Shown here piece by piece: positions 35,116-44,699 of a stretch of 64,000 bases of DNA. The notes beneath the pieces are model-generated. The model saw only the letters and a list, made by a program, of their open reading frames with translations, made no database searches and was not told the origin of the DNA. Origin of the DNA: Bordetella parapertussis (lineage in GTDB: Bacteria; Acidobacteriota; Terriglobia; Bryobacterales; Bryobacteraceae); the NCBI GenBank assembly GCA_943328975.2, contig CALQCC020000012.1:1-64000 (forward strand). Reading direction: 5' to 3'. The translations under genes were made by a program, and so were the position numbers. The number at the start of each line of letters is the position of its first letter. Positions within the stretch are counted from its first letter, which is position 1.

Positions 35116-36357
35116 ATGCCTCCTGTCGTAGACTCGGTTGCGGATCTGGCCAAAACGCCCACAGTGCGCGCAGCACTGGAATGGTTCCGCAAAGAGCGGG
35201 CCTGGATCAACGATCAACATCTCAAGATCTGCCGGGTCGCGGCCCCCACGTTCCTGGAAGAAAAGCGTGCGGCCTACATTGAGGAAAGGTTTCGCGAGCT
35301 GGGCTGGGAAGCCTGGACCGATCGCGCCGGAAACGTGGCTGCGGCACTCCCTGGACGCCGGTTGCGCACCGGCGACGCGAACGTCGCCATCACCGCGCAC
35401 ATGGATACCGTGCTGGCGCCGCGCGTGCCTGAAGACATCTCGATTTCGGCGCAAGACGGCAGCTTCTTAGGTCCCGGTGTAGGTGACAACGGCGCCGGCT
35501 TAGCCGGGTTGCTAGCGCTGGCGAAAGTGTGGAGCGAGTATCCCAAATTGTTTGAAGACGCCCCGCTGGCTCCGCTGCTGGTGGCTAACGTAGGAGAAGA
35601 GGGCGAGGGCAACCTTTCCGGGATGCGCTTCCTGTGCCGTCCACACGGCGCGCGACCTAAAGCCTTCCTGATCCTGGACGGTCCGGCGACAGACCACATC
35701 ACTTGCCGGGCTCTGGGCAGTCGCCGCTTTGAAGTCACAGTCACCGGCCCCGGCGGACACAGCTGGAGCGACCACGGTGCGGGCAATGCCGTACACGCCC
35801 TAAGTCGCGTGATTACCGGTTTCATGGACACCGTGCCCCGCGATCAATCCCCCCGATCTTCCTTCAACTTCGGACTCATTCAGGGCGGAACCAGCATCAA
35901 CAGCATTCCGGTGGAGGCGCGCGCCAAAGTGGACCTTCGTTCGGAAGACCCCGGCATGATGGACCGCATGGCGGTGCTGTTGCAATCGGCCGTGGATCGG
36001 GCGGTGGATGCCGAGAATGCTGGCACGGCCAGCCGGATGAATGCGCGCGTGAGTGCGCGGGTTAAGGAAATCGGGTCGCGGCCGGGTGGGGGATTACCGG
36101 TAGATGCGCCCATATTGGAGTCGATCCATGCGGTCGATCAATTCTTAGGGATTCGCAGCCAGTTGGACTGCTCCTCGACGGACGCAAACATTCCGCTGTC
36201 TTTGGGGATACCCGCGATCTCGATTGGCGCGGGCGGATCCGGCGGCGGGGCGCATACTCCAGGGGAGTGGTTTCACCCCGAGGGTCGCGAACTGGGATTG
36301 CGTCGGATATTGTTGATGGTAGGGCTGTTACTTTCTCGACCCGTAGCCGTCCTATAA
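35116..36357 (+). CDS. M20-family metallopeptidase
   Basis: 413-aa cytoplasmic aminoacylase/peptidase-T-like enzyme. Metal-site motifs are ITAHMDTV, GPGVGDNGAGLAG and NVGEEGEGNLSG; the lid/dimerisation insert follows (VTGPGGHSWSDHGAGNAVHA) and the catalytic domain resumes with CSSTDANIPLSLGIPAI and GGAHTPGEWF. Substrate is a peptide or N-acylated amino acid. It is 27 nt after the EVE gene and 15 nt before the protease gene, suggesting cotranscription. Confidence 0.88.
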   Translation: MPPVVDSVADLAKTPTVRAALEWFRKERAWINDQHLKICRVAAPTFLEEKRAAYIEERFRELGWEAWTDRAGNVAAALPGRRLRTGDANVAITAHMDTVLAPRVPEDISISAQDGSFLGPGVGDNGAGLAGLLALAKVWSEYPKLFEDAPLAPLLVANVGEEGEGNLSGMRFLCRPHGARPKAFLILDGPATDHITCRALGSRRFEVTVTGPGGHSWSDHGAGNAVHALSRVITGFMDTVPRDQSPRSSFNFGLIQGGTSINSIPVEARAKVDLRSEDPGMMDRMAVLLQSAVDRAVDAENAGTASRMNARVSARVKEIGSRPGGGLPVDAPILESIHAVDQFLGIRSQLDCSSTDANIPLSLGIPAISIGAGGSGGGAHTPGEWFHPEGRELGLRRILLMVGLLLSRPVAVL

Positions 36358-36372
36358 TGAAAGATAGCTCTT

Positions 36373-38037
36373 ATGACCCTATTAGAGAAAATCCGCGAGC
36401 AGAGACCGAGTTCCGCGTTTCTGGTCCTGTGCACGCTTGGCTTGGGCATCCTGATTGGAACGGTTCTCAATAGCGGCTGGGGCACCATCAACGCGCAGAG
36501 CGGCGCTACCGACGCGACCCCTCTCACCGTGCCGCCAATCACCAACATCGGCAATGAGTTCACGCAGTTAGCCAAGAAACTGGAAGATAGCGTGGTCGCA
36601 ATCCGCGTCGAACTGCCTCCGCAGTCGACCGCGCAGACGCCCTTCGGTCCGGGCGGCGCGCCTGGTGGACAAGACGGAGAGCTTCCGGATTTCTTCAAAC
36701 GTTTTCTCCCCGGCCCGCAGGGCGAGGGCGAACAGCCCGATCCGGGTGAGGGTCCCGCAATTCCCGGAGGTCCGGCGCGTCAAGCGTCTGGAACCGGATT
36801 CATCGTGGACAAGAACGGCTACATCATGACCAACAATCATGTTGTGGAAAGTGCGACCAAAATTACCGTGTCGCTACGCAATGACACAACGGAATATCGC
36901 GCACGCGTCATCGGCACCGACTTTGAGAGCGATCTGGCCGTGATCAAGATCGATACGCGCAAGCCTCTGAAGGCGGTCGCCGTAGCCAACTCCGATTCCG
37001 TGCAGGTGGGCGATTGGGCCATCGCGATCGGGTCGCCGTTTGGTCTTGCCTCCACCGTGACCGCCGGAATCGTCAGCGCCATCGGGCGCGGTCCCGACCA
37101 ATTGAACGGCGAAGCACGGGCCTTCCAGAACTTCATTCAGACCGACGCTGCCATCAATCCGGGCAACAGCGGCGGACCGCTGCTGAACATCCGCGGCGAA
37201 GTGATCGGCGTGAATACGATGATCGAGACGCGCAGCGGCGGCTCCGACGGTATCGGCTTCGCGCTGCCCATGAACATGGGCGTACGCGTCTACAACGACA
37301 TTATTCGTGAAGGCCGCGTGACCCGTGGTTCTATCGGCGTAAACTTGAGCGCGTCGAACCGGCCTGAGGTCGTCCTCAAGGCGTTCGGCCTGGAACACGG
37401 CGCACTGATCGAAGCTGCGGCGCCCGGCTTACCTGCCTACGAAGGCGGCATTCGACCGGGCGATATTGTCCTCTCCATCAACGGCAAGCCGGTGAAAGAC
37501 AACCAGGATCTGATCGCTGTCGTAGCGGACCTCCCTGTGGGTCGCGCGGCGACCTTCAGCATCGATCGTGATCGCAAGCCAATGGATCTTAAAGTGACGA
37601 TCCAGAATCGCTTGGAGATGTATAAGGACCGTCCTGAGATCGCCGGCACCGCGGGTAAAGCTCCTGAAGTTGCGCCGGCCAAGGCCAAGACCTCCGCGGA
37701 CATCCGTTTTGGCTTCCGCGTGCGTGGGCCGATTACCGAACAGGAAAAGGGCATGGTTCCCTCCGGACGCGGGATCGTGATTGCGACCGTCGAGGAGGAT
37801 TCGTTTGCGTCAGAGTTGGGCCTGGTCGATAACGATATCGTGGAGAGCATCAACCGCCAAGGCGTGAACTCAGTGGACGATATCAACAAGATCCGGGCAA
37901 CCCTCAAACCCGGGGACGCGGTAGCGTTCCATATTTACCGTCCACGGCAATTGCCGCAAGGACGCGGAAAGGCCCGTGCAGCCACTGCTGGTCAGGCGAA
38001 CTCGATTTACCTGGCAGGAACGGTTCCGGAGAACTAA
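36373..38037 (+). CDS. DegP/DegQ-like periplasmic serine protease
   Basis: 554-aa HtrA-family protease anchored by an N-terminal span (AFLVLCTLGLGILIGTVLNSGW). Catalytic triad: His156 (TNNHVV), Asp187 (ESDLAVIKID) and Ser266 (NPGNSGGPL). Two PDZ domains follow (GLPAYEGGIRPGDIVLSINGKPV and LGLVDNDIVESINRQGVNSVDDIN). A Gly/Pro-rich insert (residues 90-138) precedes the protease core. It handles envelope protein quality control. A peptidoglycan-binding protein gene starts 1 nt after it. Confidence 0.92.
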   Translation: MTLLEKIREQRPSSAFLVLCTLGLGILIGTVLNSGWGTINAQSGATDATPLTVPPITNIGNEFTQLAKKLEDSVVAIRVELPPQSTAQTPFGPGGAPGGQDGELPDFFKRFLPGPQGEGEQPDPGEGPAIPGGPARQASGTGFIVDKNGYIMTNNHVVESATKITVSLRNDTTEYRARVIGTDFESDLAVIKIDTRKPLKAVAVANSDSVQVGDWAIAIGSPFGLASTVTAGIVSAIGRGPDQLNGEARAFQNFIQTDAAINPGNSGGPLLNIRGEVIGVNTMIETRSGGSDGIGFALPMNMGVRVYNDIIREGRVTRGSIGVNLSASNRPEVVLKAFGLEHGALIEAAAPGLPAYEGGIRPGDIVLSINGKPVKDNQDLIAVVADLPVGRAATFSIDRDRKPMDLKVTIQNRLEMYKDRPEIAGTAGKAPEVAPAKAKTSADIRFGFRVRGPITEQEKGMVPSGRGIVIATVEEDSFASELGLVDNDIVESINRQGVNSVDDINKIRATLKPGDAVAFHIYRPRQLPQGRGKARAATAGQANSIYLAGTVPEN

Positions 38038-38038
38038 A

Positions 38039-38506
38039 ATGACCCGGACATTTGCCACCGCATTCATCAGTTTTGGTTTGGTTCTGTGCCTCCCGTTGGG
38101 AGCGGCCCAGAATGCTCCGGTAAAGAAGCCTACGGTAAAGAATGTTGCCAAGCCTGCTACCTCCGCGAAATCGAAATCCAAGGCCAAGACCAAAATTTCC
38201 GCGAAGAACAAGAAACCTGCTGTAACTCACGCCTCGCAACAGCACCCGGCCCCGGAACGCATCGTCGAGATCCAGCAAGCTCTGGTGGATCGCGGCTACC
38301 TAATGGAAGCGACTGGGACCTGGGGTCCGGAATCTGTCGCAGCCCTGAAGAAGTTCCAACAAGAGCAGGGCCTTCCGGTGGACGGCAAGCTAGGCGCTCT
38401 CTCACTGACCGGCCTAGGCCTGGGACCGCGGCGAGGTGGTAGCGTCGCCGACGCGATCACCGCCGGAATCCTACAAATCGGGTCCGCGACTGTACCGTTA
38501 GACTAA
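38039..38506 (+). CDS. Exported peptidoglycan-binding domain protein
   Basis: 155 aa. A signal peptide (TFATAFISFGLVLCLPLGAA) precedes a Lys/Ala-rich linker (residues 30-65) and a PG_binding_1 fold (IQQALVDRGYLMEATGTWGPESVAALKKFQQEQGLPVDGKLG). The linker's positive charge may hold it against the cell wall or membrane. There is no catalytic domain. It begins 1 nt after the HtrA protease stop, so both are probably made together at the envelope. Confidence 0.85.
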   Translation: MTRTFATAFISFGLVLCLPLGAAQNAPVKKPTVKNVAKPATSAKSKSKAKTKISAKNKKPAVTHASQQHPAPERIVEIQQALVDRGYLMEATGTWGPESVAALKKFQQEQGLPVDGKLGALSLTGLGLGPRRGGSVADAITAGILQIGSATVPLD

Positions 38507-38527
38507 GCGACAGTCTACAATACGCTC

Positions 38528-38971
38528 ATGAGCCTTTCTATTGGCGACCGAGCCCCTGCCATCAAGAGTTCCGATTTCAGCTTGTCTTCTCTCAAGGGTA
38601 AGACCGTTGTGGTCTTCTTCTACCCAAAGTCCGATACCCCCGGTTGCACGCAAGAATCCTGTGACTTCCGCGACCTCACTTCGAAGTTCACCAAGAAGGA
38701 CGCCGTGATCGTCGGCATCTCTCCCGACAAGGCCGAAGCGCAACAGAAGTTCGCCACCAAGTACGGGCTACCCTATTCCTTCGTTCCCGATACCGACCAC
38801 GCCATCGCCGAAGCCTATGACGTGTGGAAAGAGAAGAAGAACTACGGCAAGACCTACATGGGCATTGAGCGCACCACGTTCGTCATCGACCCGGCGGGCA
38901 AGATCGCGAAGATCTATTCCAAGGTGAAGGTGGTCGGGCACGCGGAGAAAGTCCTCGCGGAACTGGCGTGA
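38528..38971 (+). CDS. bcp: Bacterioferritin-comigratory-type peroxiredoxin
   Basis: 147-aa thioredoxin-dependent thiol peroxidase (PrxQ/BCP). FFYPKSDTPGCTQESCDFRD carries the peroxidatic Cys40 and resolving Cys45 at the five-residue spacing of the PrxQ-alpha class. The rest (IVGISPDKAEAQQKFATKYGLPYSFVPD) is canonical. It reduces H2O2 and lipid peroxides. Overlap of GTGA with the downstream TPR gene indicates coupling. Confidence 0.94.
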   Translation: MSLSIGDRAPAIKSSDFSLSSLKGKTVVVFFYPKSDTPGCTQESCDFRDLTSKFTKKDAVIVGISPDKAEAQQKFATKYGLPYSFVPDTDHAIAEAYDVWKEKKNYGKTYMGIERTTFVIDPAGKIAKIYSKVKVVGHAEKVLAELA

Positions 38972-39444
38972 GTGACGACGAGCAGGCTCGTCTCCTCTGG
39001 CAACTCGGCACCGAACGTCTGAGCGCGGGACAGACCGAAGCAGCGCTCGATTTGTTCACGCAAAGCATCGCGGCGAAACCAACGGGCGAAGGCCACACGT
39101 TCCGAGGATGGGCGCTTTCTCACCTGGGCCGTTTCGAGGAAGCCATCGAAGAGTGCAAGATCGCGATTCAAGTCGATCCGGATTTCGGGAATCCCTACAA
39201 CGATATCGGGGTGTATCTGATGCAGCAGGGCAAGCTGGAAGAAGCGATCCCGTGGCTGGAGCAAGCCAAGCTCGCTCCGCGCTACGAACCGCGTCACTTC
39301 CCGTTCTCAAACCTCGGCACCATCTATGAGCGCAAAGGCCGCCTTCGTCAGGCGCTGCAAGAGTACAAGGCAGCGCTCCGTTTGGAGCCGCGTCACGAGC
39401 CCGCGATCCGCGCTGTGGCTCGCCTGCAAGCACAGCTGAATTAG
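38968..39444 (+). CDS. TPR-repeat protein
   Basis: 158-aa soluble protein starting at GTG 38968 (4-nt overlap with bcp). It consists of about three to four tetratricopeptide repeats (TEAALDLFTQSIAAKPTGEGHTFRGWALSHLGRFEEAIEECKIAIQVDPDFGNPYNDIGVYLMQQGKLEEAI; RLRQALQEYKAALRLEPRHEPAI). It is probably a protein-interaction scaffold; partner unknown. Confidence 0.85.
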   Translation: MSDDEQARLLWQLGTERLSAGQTEAALDLFTQSIAAKPTGEGHTFRGWALSHLGRFEEAIEECKIAIQVDPDFGNPYNDIGVYLMQQGKLEEAIPWLEQAKLAPRYEPRHFPFSNLGTIYERKGRLRQALQEYKAALRLEPRHEPAIRAVARLQAQLN

Positions 39445-39476
39445 CGGTGATGGTTCGTCCGCCGCGCGCTAAACGT

Positions 39477-40328
39477 TTACTTGCGCAACAGCAGCACCGG
39501 AACTTTGCTCTCCCGCAACACGGCTTCCAGTAACGGCAATTTCTGCAACGGCTCGCTGCCCCCCAGCACGAACAACCCGTTCTGGGCGTCCCGCAGCAGT
39601 CTGAGCAACCCAGCCCGATCGGCCGGATCGATTCGCTGCCAGCGCGCCTCGATATCACTGTCCGCGAGCAAATTGGTTGCTTCTGCGCGCATGGTCTTCG
39701 TGGTCTCTTCATCCGGGGCCGCAAGTAGCACCGTGAGTTTCCCAGAGTCTGCTCCCGCCAGCACCGCCGCGAACTCCAACGCCCGTTTTGCTTCAGCCGA
39801 GCCGTCGTAGAATACCAGCAAATGCAGGATCGCCGGCATTGTATCCCCAGATAACAGCAGCACGGGGATTGCGCTCTCAATCAGTTCCAACGCGGTGGAG
39901 CCAATGCGAAACCGCGCGCCCAGCGACCAGCCCACCTTGCCCATAACGATGAGATCTGTCTGGGCCGCGGCGGCAAGTAGTTCCGGCGTCACTTGTCCGC
40001 GCACGGAGCGAAACGACCACGGAACATGCGCCCGTTGCGCAGCGCTGCTGAGCGATGCACGGGCTTTCTCTGCCTGCGTACGAAGTGTTCGTTCCAGGCT
40101 GGAGCGGCTGAGTGGCGATTCTTTGGCGGACGGATAGAGAATCTCTCTGGCGTAGGGCGACTCCGCGGCGCGCAATAAGTTCTCATCCTCCACGAACAGG
40201 CCGGCTAATTCCGCTTCCATCCGCTGGGCCATTGTCACGGCAGCGTCCAGAGCCGCGAGACTCTGCGGAGATGCATCCAAGGCCACCAGAATCCGGCGGA
40301 TGCTTAAGGCCGGGTCGGTGCGACTCAC
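39477..40328 (-). CDS. Tandem universal stress protein
   Basis: 283 aa with two UspA-like domains. The first (RRILVALDASPQSLAALDAAVTMAQRMEAELAGLFVED, then LIVMGKVGWSLGARFRIGSTALELIESAIPVLLL) keeps a degenerate nucleotide loop; the second (LHLLVFYDGSAEAKRALEFAAVLAG... GLFVLGGSEPLQKLPLLEAVLRESKVPVLLLRK) lacks the G-2x-G-9x-G-S/T signature. It overlaps the Lon-like protease gene by 4 nt and is presumably coexpressed with it. Confidence 0.85.
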   Translation of the reverse strand: MSRTDPALSIRRILVALDASPQSLAALDAAVTMAQRMEAELAGLFVEDENLLRAAESPYAREILYPSAKESPLSRSSLERTLRTQAEKARASLSSAAQRAHVPWSFRSVRGQVTPELLAAAAQTDLIVMGKVGWSLGARFRIGSTALELIESAIPVLLLSGDTMPAILHLLVFYDGSAEAKRALEFAAVLAGADSGKLTVLLAAPDEETTKTMRAEATNLLADSDIEARWQRIDPADRAGLLRLLRDAQNGLFVLGGSEPLQKLPLLEAVLRESKVPVLLLRK

Positions 40329-42760
40329 AGTGCGACCTCTGTGTCGGGTTTCTGTCCTGATGCCAACCGCTTCGTGGCCAGTGAAAGTAGGCGCGCCTCC
40401 ACTTTTTGGTTTACACTACCTGCGGGAAACACGCCCTCCGCATTCCGTTCACCCGCAGCTACTCCGGTGAGAAGTTCGATGCCCTGGTCGATCGTCTCAA
40501 TCGCGTAGATCTGAAACTTCCCAGCCCGCACGGCATCCACAACGTCCTGCCGAAGCATCAGATGCGCCACGTTGGACTGCGGGATGACTACGCCTTGTCC
40601 GTTCAGCTGTCCCCGCGCTTTGCACAGATCGAAGAAGCCTTCGATCTTTTCGTTCACGCCGCCAATCGCCTGGATCTGCCCGTGCTGGTTGACCGAGCCA
40701 GTGACCGCAAGAGACTGCTTTAAGGGGACTCCAGAGATCGCCGACAGCAGCGTGTACAACTCGGCTGAAGAGGCGCTGTCACCTTCCACGCCGCCGTAGG
40801 ACTGCTCGAACACCAGGCTTGCGTGCAATGAGAGCGGCTGATCCACCGCGTAGCGTCCACCCAGGAAGCCCGCCAGAATCATCACGCCCTTGGAATGAAT
40901 CGGTCCACCGAGCTCCACTTCGCGCTCAATGTCGATCACTTCGCCTTTGCCCAAGCGAACCCGCGCCGTAATCCTGCTGGCGTGGCCGAACGAATAATCC
41001 GCCAACATCATGACCGAAAGTCCGTTGATCTGGCCGACGTGTTCGCCTTCGGTATCGATTTTGTAGATCCCGCGCAGGTTGGCTTCCAGCAACTGTTCCC
41101 GAATGCGATCTCGCCGCCGGATCTGCGCGTCGATGGCGTGTTGAACATCTTCCGTAGTGACAGCGGTGCGCTTGGATTGCCGAGCCCAATAATCAGCTTC
41201 CTGCAGCAGATCGTTCAAGGTCCGGCGAAGTGTCAGTATCTTCTGCGAATCCTCCGCCGCTCTCGAACTCTGTTCAATCACCCGTCCGACTGCGCCGCGG
41301 TCGAACGGCAGCAACCCTCCACTGTGTGCGATGGTCCCCACCCAGCGGGCGAAGAGTTGCTCGGTCTCAGGCCCTCTGTTCATTTGCTCCTCGAAGTCGG
41401 CGGAAACTTTGAACAGGTCCTGGAATTCTGCGTCCAGCGAAGAAAGCATGTAATACAGCAAGCGCTCGCCCACCAACACTACTTTCGTAGTGACGGGGAT
41501 CGGCTCCGGCCGCAATGACACCGTGCTGACCAAGCCCAGCATCTCGCCCAAGGATTCAATGCGAATCTCTGAAGATCGCAAACATCGCTTCAGTGCATCC
41601 CAAGCGTAGGGCTGAGTGAGCAACTTGAACGCATCCAGAATCAGGAATCCGCCGTTCGCGTGATGTAAGGCGCCGGGGCGGATGAGCGTGAAGTCGGTGG
41701 ACAACGCGCCCAGGTGGGCCATGTATTGGACTTCGCCGATCAGGTTTTGATACGTAGGATGGTCTTCATAGACCACAGGTGCACCGCCGTTGCTGCCGCG
41801 TTCCACCATGACATTCACGTAATAACGCCGAAAAAAGGCCTGTCCCGTGGGGACCCAAGGTGTTCCTGCTCCCATCAACGCTGCCAACGGATGCTCCTCC
41901 GGCGTCAGGAAGTCGTCCACATGGTCGATGACATCCTGCCGTACGTCGTCCAGGAATTCGACCACTTGCGGCAGGTCCAGATACTTCTTGCGCAGTTCTT
42001 CGATTAAGTGGCCCGCCGCAAACGTGGCGATTTCATCGTTCAATTGTTGAAGCTTTTCCCGGCCTTCTTGTTGCCACTTCGGGATCTGCAGTAAGAGTGC
42101 TTGGACCTTCTTCTGCAGGTCGGCAATCGTATTCTCCAGGTTCTTATGGTCGGCCTCGGGCAGTTTCTCAAACTCCGCCGGATTCATGACTTCACCATTG
42201 CGCATGGGCGCCATGATGATGCCAGTGGGCGTTCGCACCAGCGCGATGTTGTTCTTGTTGCCCTCTTCGGCGATCTGCGTGAACGCTTCTTCCTGCTGAT
42301 CCTTTACTTCTTGCTCAATCGAATTCTTGCGCGCCCTGTAGTCCTCGCTTTCGAACGCGGACGGAATCGCCGAGTGCAAACTTTCCACCAGGCGAATCAT
42401 ATCCTCGCGTAACGGCACAGCCCGGCCCGGTGGCAGTCGCAGCGTCCGTGGAGTCTCCGGACTGTCGAAGTTGTTGATGTAGCACCACTCATCCGGAGTG
42501 GGCTCAGAAGCAGCGCGCTTCTCGAGGAAGCTCCGAGCGATGGTGTATTTGCCCGCGCCCGACGGACCCATCAGGTATAGATTGAAGCCCTGCTTGGGAA
42601 TGCCGATTCCAAATTGCATCGCTTCGAGCGCTCGCTCGTGGCCGATGAAATCCGTCATGCCCTCCAGGTCCGCAGTGCTGGTGAAGGTGAAATTCTCAAT
42701 CCCCGCGCGGCGATACAATGCGTCTGGCGGTAGTGCTTGCAACTTCGTGGTCGTGTCCAA
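40325..42760 (-). CDS. Lon-like ATP-dependent protease (YcbZ/LonH type)
   Basis: 811 aa. The ATPase region starts with GIGIPKQGFNLYLMGPSGAGKYTIARSFLEK (Walker A, residues about 50-80) and contains a long coiled-coil insert (about 140-280). The C-terminal Lon proteolytic domain has the serine in GDSASSAELYTLLSAIS and the catalytic lysine in GGVNEKIEGF. Unlike classical Lon there is no LAN substrate-binding domain. The gene overlaps the universal stress protein gene by 4 nt, suggesting a stress-response operon. Confidence 0.9.
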   Translation of the reverse strand: MDTTTKLQALPPDALYRRAGIENFTFTSTADLEGMTDFIGHERALEAMQFGIGIPKQGFNLYLMGPSGAGKYTIARSFLEKRAASEPTPDEWCYINNFDSPETPRTLRLPPGRAVPLREDMIRLVESLHSAIPSAFESEDYRARKNSIEQEVKDQQEEAFTQIAEEGNKNNIALVRTPTGIIMAPMRNGEVMNPAEFEKLPEADHKNLENTIADLQKKVQALLLQIPKWQQEGREKLQQLNDEIATFAAGHLIEELRKKYLDLPQVVEFLDDVRQDVIDHVDDFLTPEEHPLAALMGAGTPWVPTGQAFFRRYYVNVMVERGSNGGAPVVYEDHPTYQNLIGEVQYMAHLGALSTDFTLIRPGALHHANGGFLILDAFKLLTQPYAWDALKRCLRSSEIRIESLGEMLGLVSTVSLRPEPIPVTTKVVLVGERLLYYMLSSLDAEFQDLFKVSADFEEQMNRGPETEQLFARWVGTIAHSGGLLPFDRGAVGRVIEQSSRAAEDSQKILTLRRTLNDLLQEADYWARQSKRTAVTTEDVQHAIDAQIRRRDRIREQLLEANLRGIYKIDTEGEHVGQINGLSVMMLADYSFGHASRITARVRLGKGEVIDIEREVELGGPIHSKGVMILAGFLGGRYAVDQPLSLHASLVFEQSYGGVEGDSASSAELYTLLSAISGVPLKQSLAVTGSVNQHGQIQAIGGVNEKIEGFFDLCKARGQLNGQGVVIPQSNVAHLMLRQDVVDAVRAGKFQIYAIETIDQGIELLTGVAAGERNAEGVFPAGSVNQKVEARLLSLATKRLASGQKPDTEVAL

Positions 42761-42823
42761 GCGAAAATGCTCCCATGCCTAGACTAGGTCCGGGGGCAAC
42801 GCAAACGCAACACGGGAAAGCGG

Positions 42824-44251
42824 CTACCAGATCCCGAGCAACTTCCACCAACCGAACCCGGCTGTGGTCCAGATGATGAGGTTGGCCACGCTCGCCACGA
42901 ATCCGATCTTCCACCACATCTTCAACGGCACGTAACCCTGCGCGTAGTAAATCGGTGCGGGCGTTGTTCCGTAGTGCGTCAAACACGCCGACACGTTCGC
43001 CAGACATACGAAGGTGTACACCACCAGTCCAATGGGAGCCCCGGCAGCGATCAGCACTGCGAGGAAAGCAGGGAACATCGACACCATGTGCGCCGTGATG
43101 CTGGCAAAGGCGTAGTGCGCGTAGAAGTAGATGAGGATCGTCAGCGCGAACAGCGTCGGCCATCCGTAGCCGCCCAATAGAGCGGCGACATTGGTCGCGA
43201 ACACCTTCGTCACGCCCGCATCGTTCAGTCCTTGAGCCAGCCGCAGCAATCCGCCGTACCAGATGAAGACCGCCCAGCCGCCCTTCTCGCCCGGGATGTC
43301 ATCCCATGCGAGGACGCCGGTCAGCAGCAACACCATGCAACCGAGCAGCGCCGTCACCGCGACGTCCACGCCGTAGTCGCGCGAGCGCACCCAGAAGTAG
43401 CACACGAACAGGAATACCGCGGTCAGGATCCATTCCTTCTGCTTCATCGGACCCATCGCCTTGAGTTCACCCGCCGCAAACTTGCTGGCCTCGGGAGTGC
43501 TGCGGATGCTCGGAGGATTCATCTTCATCGCGATCCACGGCACCGTGATTAAACTCAAAAGGCCCGGCACAATGGACGCACGAATCCAGCTCAAGGGCGT
43601 CAATTCGTATCCCGCCTGCATGGCCATATCCCGAGCCAAGAAGTTACTCACTTGCCCAGTCATGAACATCGCCGACGTGATGCACACCGCTTGATACACC
43701 GCGATCATCAAGAACGATCCCAACTGGCCTGCAGTCTCTCCTGGGTGCGAGCCGTAAAGTTCAGAGATGGAGCGCGCGATAGGCAGTACCACTCCACCGG
43801 CACGCGCGCCGTTAGAGGGGATCATGCCCGCCAACACCATGTCCGATGCCGCGAGCGAATAGGCCACGCCGAGCGAGCTCTTTCCAAACGCGCGCACAAA
43901 GAACAATGCGATTCGCCGCGCCAGTCCGGTTTGAATCAGGGCTCGCGAAATGAAAAACGCCACCAGCACGAGCCACACGGAAGAGTTCGAATACCCGGCC
44001 AGCGCCTCAGTGATCGTCAGACCGCCGACCAGTGATGACAGCACCACGGCCAACAACACCAACGCTCCGGCGGGTATCGGTTCCACGATGGAGCCGACGA
44101 TTGTCGCTAGAAACAATCCAGTGAGCCGCCAGCCCTCGGGCTTCACGGCCTCAGGGCGGGGAATTATGTAGACGATAAAACAATAGACAGCTACGAGAAG
44201 GGCAAACCCCCTCAGCGTTTTTCCGCGATCGATCGGGGCGTCTTGGCTCAT
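42824..44251 (-). CDS. DASS-family anion:sodium symporter
   Basis: 475-aa polytopic inner-membrane transporter of the divalent anion/sodium symporter family (SLC13, CitT/YbhI-like). About 11-12 spans; conserved blocks include the SNSSVWLVLVAFFISRALIQTGLARRIA region, MIPSNGARAGGVVLPIARSI and the C-terminal SACLTHYGTTPAPIYYAQGYV motif. Substrates are dicarboxylates, citrate or related anions; which one is not visible. It is separate from flanking genes (62 nt to the Lon-like gene, 40 nt to the cupin gene). Confidence 0.85.
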   Translation of the reverse strand: MSQDAPIDRGKTLRGFALLVAVYCFIVYIIPRPEAVKPEGWRLTGLFLATIVGSIVEPIPAGALVLLAVVLSSLVGGLTITEALAGYSNSSVWLVLVAFFISRALIQTGLARRIALFFVRAFGKSSLGVAYSLAASDMVLAGMIPSNGARAGGVVLPIARSISELYGSHPGETAGQLGSFLMIAVYQAVCITSAMFMTGQVSNFLARDMAMQAGYELTPLSWIRASIVPGLLSLITVPWIAMKMNPPSIRSTPEASKFAAGELKAMGPMKQKEWILTAVFLFVCYFWVRSRDYGVDVAVTALLGCMVLLLTGVLAWDDIPGEKGGWAVFIWYGGLLRLAQGLNDAGVTKVFATNVAALLGGYGWPTLFALTILIYFYAHYAFASITAHMVSMFPAFLAVLIAAGAPIGLVVYTFVCLANVSACLTHYGTTPAPIYYAQGYVPLKMWWKIGFVASVANLIIWTTAGFGWWKLLGIW

Positions 44252-44291
44252 GGCAAACAGTCAGGATACGTCATCTTCAGGGGCCCGCGTC

Positions 44292-44594
44292 TTACGCTTC
44301 GTCGAAAAACACCAACCGCACGATTCCACCAATGGCCCGAGCTTTGTGTCCGTCGCCCGCCTGGATCGTTAGTCCCTGGCCTGTCGCGAATCGCTCGAGC
44401 GATCCGTGGAAGTCGATCTCGACGGTTCCAGATAACACCATTCCCAGATGCGCCTTCCCGCACCACTCGGCTTCGACAAACCGTTCGTCCAGTTCCACCA
44501 TGCGAACGCGACGCTTGCCATCGTTCCACACCTTCTCGCGAGCGCCTTCCGCTACGATGGCCCACTCCACTAACCCGAAGTCGATCTTATGCAT
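44292..44594 (-). CDS. Small cupin-fold protein
   Basis: 100-aa protein with a single cupin barrel: EAEWCGKAHLGMVLSGTVEIDFHGSLERFATGQGLTIQAGDGHKARA. The usual metal-binding histidines of motif 1 are only partly present (H in KAHLG; motif 2 H in GDGHKA), so metal binding is uncertain. The ATG at 44594 has AAGGAA just upstream and begins the conserved sequence; a longer start at 44657 is less likely. Role unknown, possibly sensing or binding a small molecule. Confidence 0.78.
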   Translation of the reverse strand: MHKIDFGLVEWAIVAEGAREKVWNDGKRRVRMVELDERFVEAEWCGKAHLGMVLSGTVEIDFHGSLERFATGQGLTIQAGDGHKARAIGGIVRLVFFDEA

Positions 44595-44699
44595 GAGTTC
44601 CTTTGTCCGGTCGAATGAATCGTCACGGTTCCGAAGACACCACTGCGGCGCCGTCACGATTTTCGATGAATGATGAAAATGAAGATTGAGCCCCGGCGC

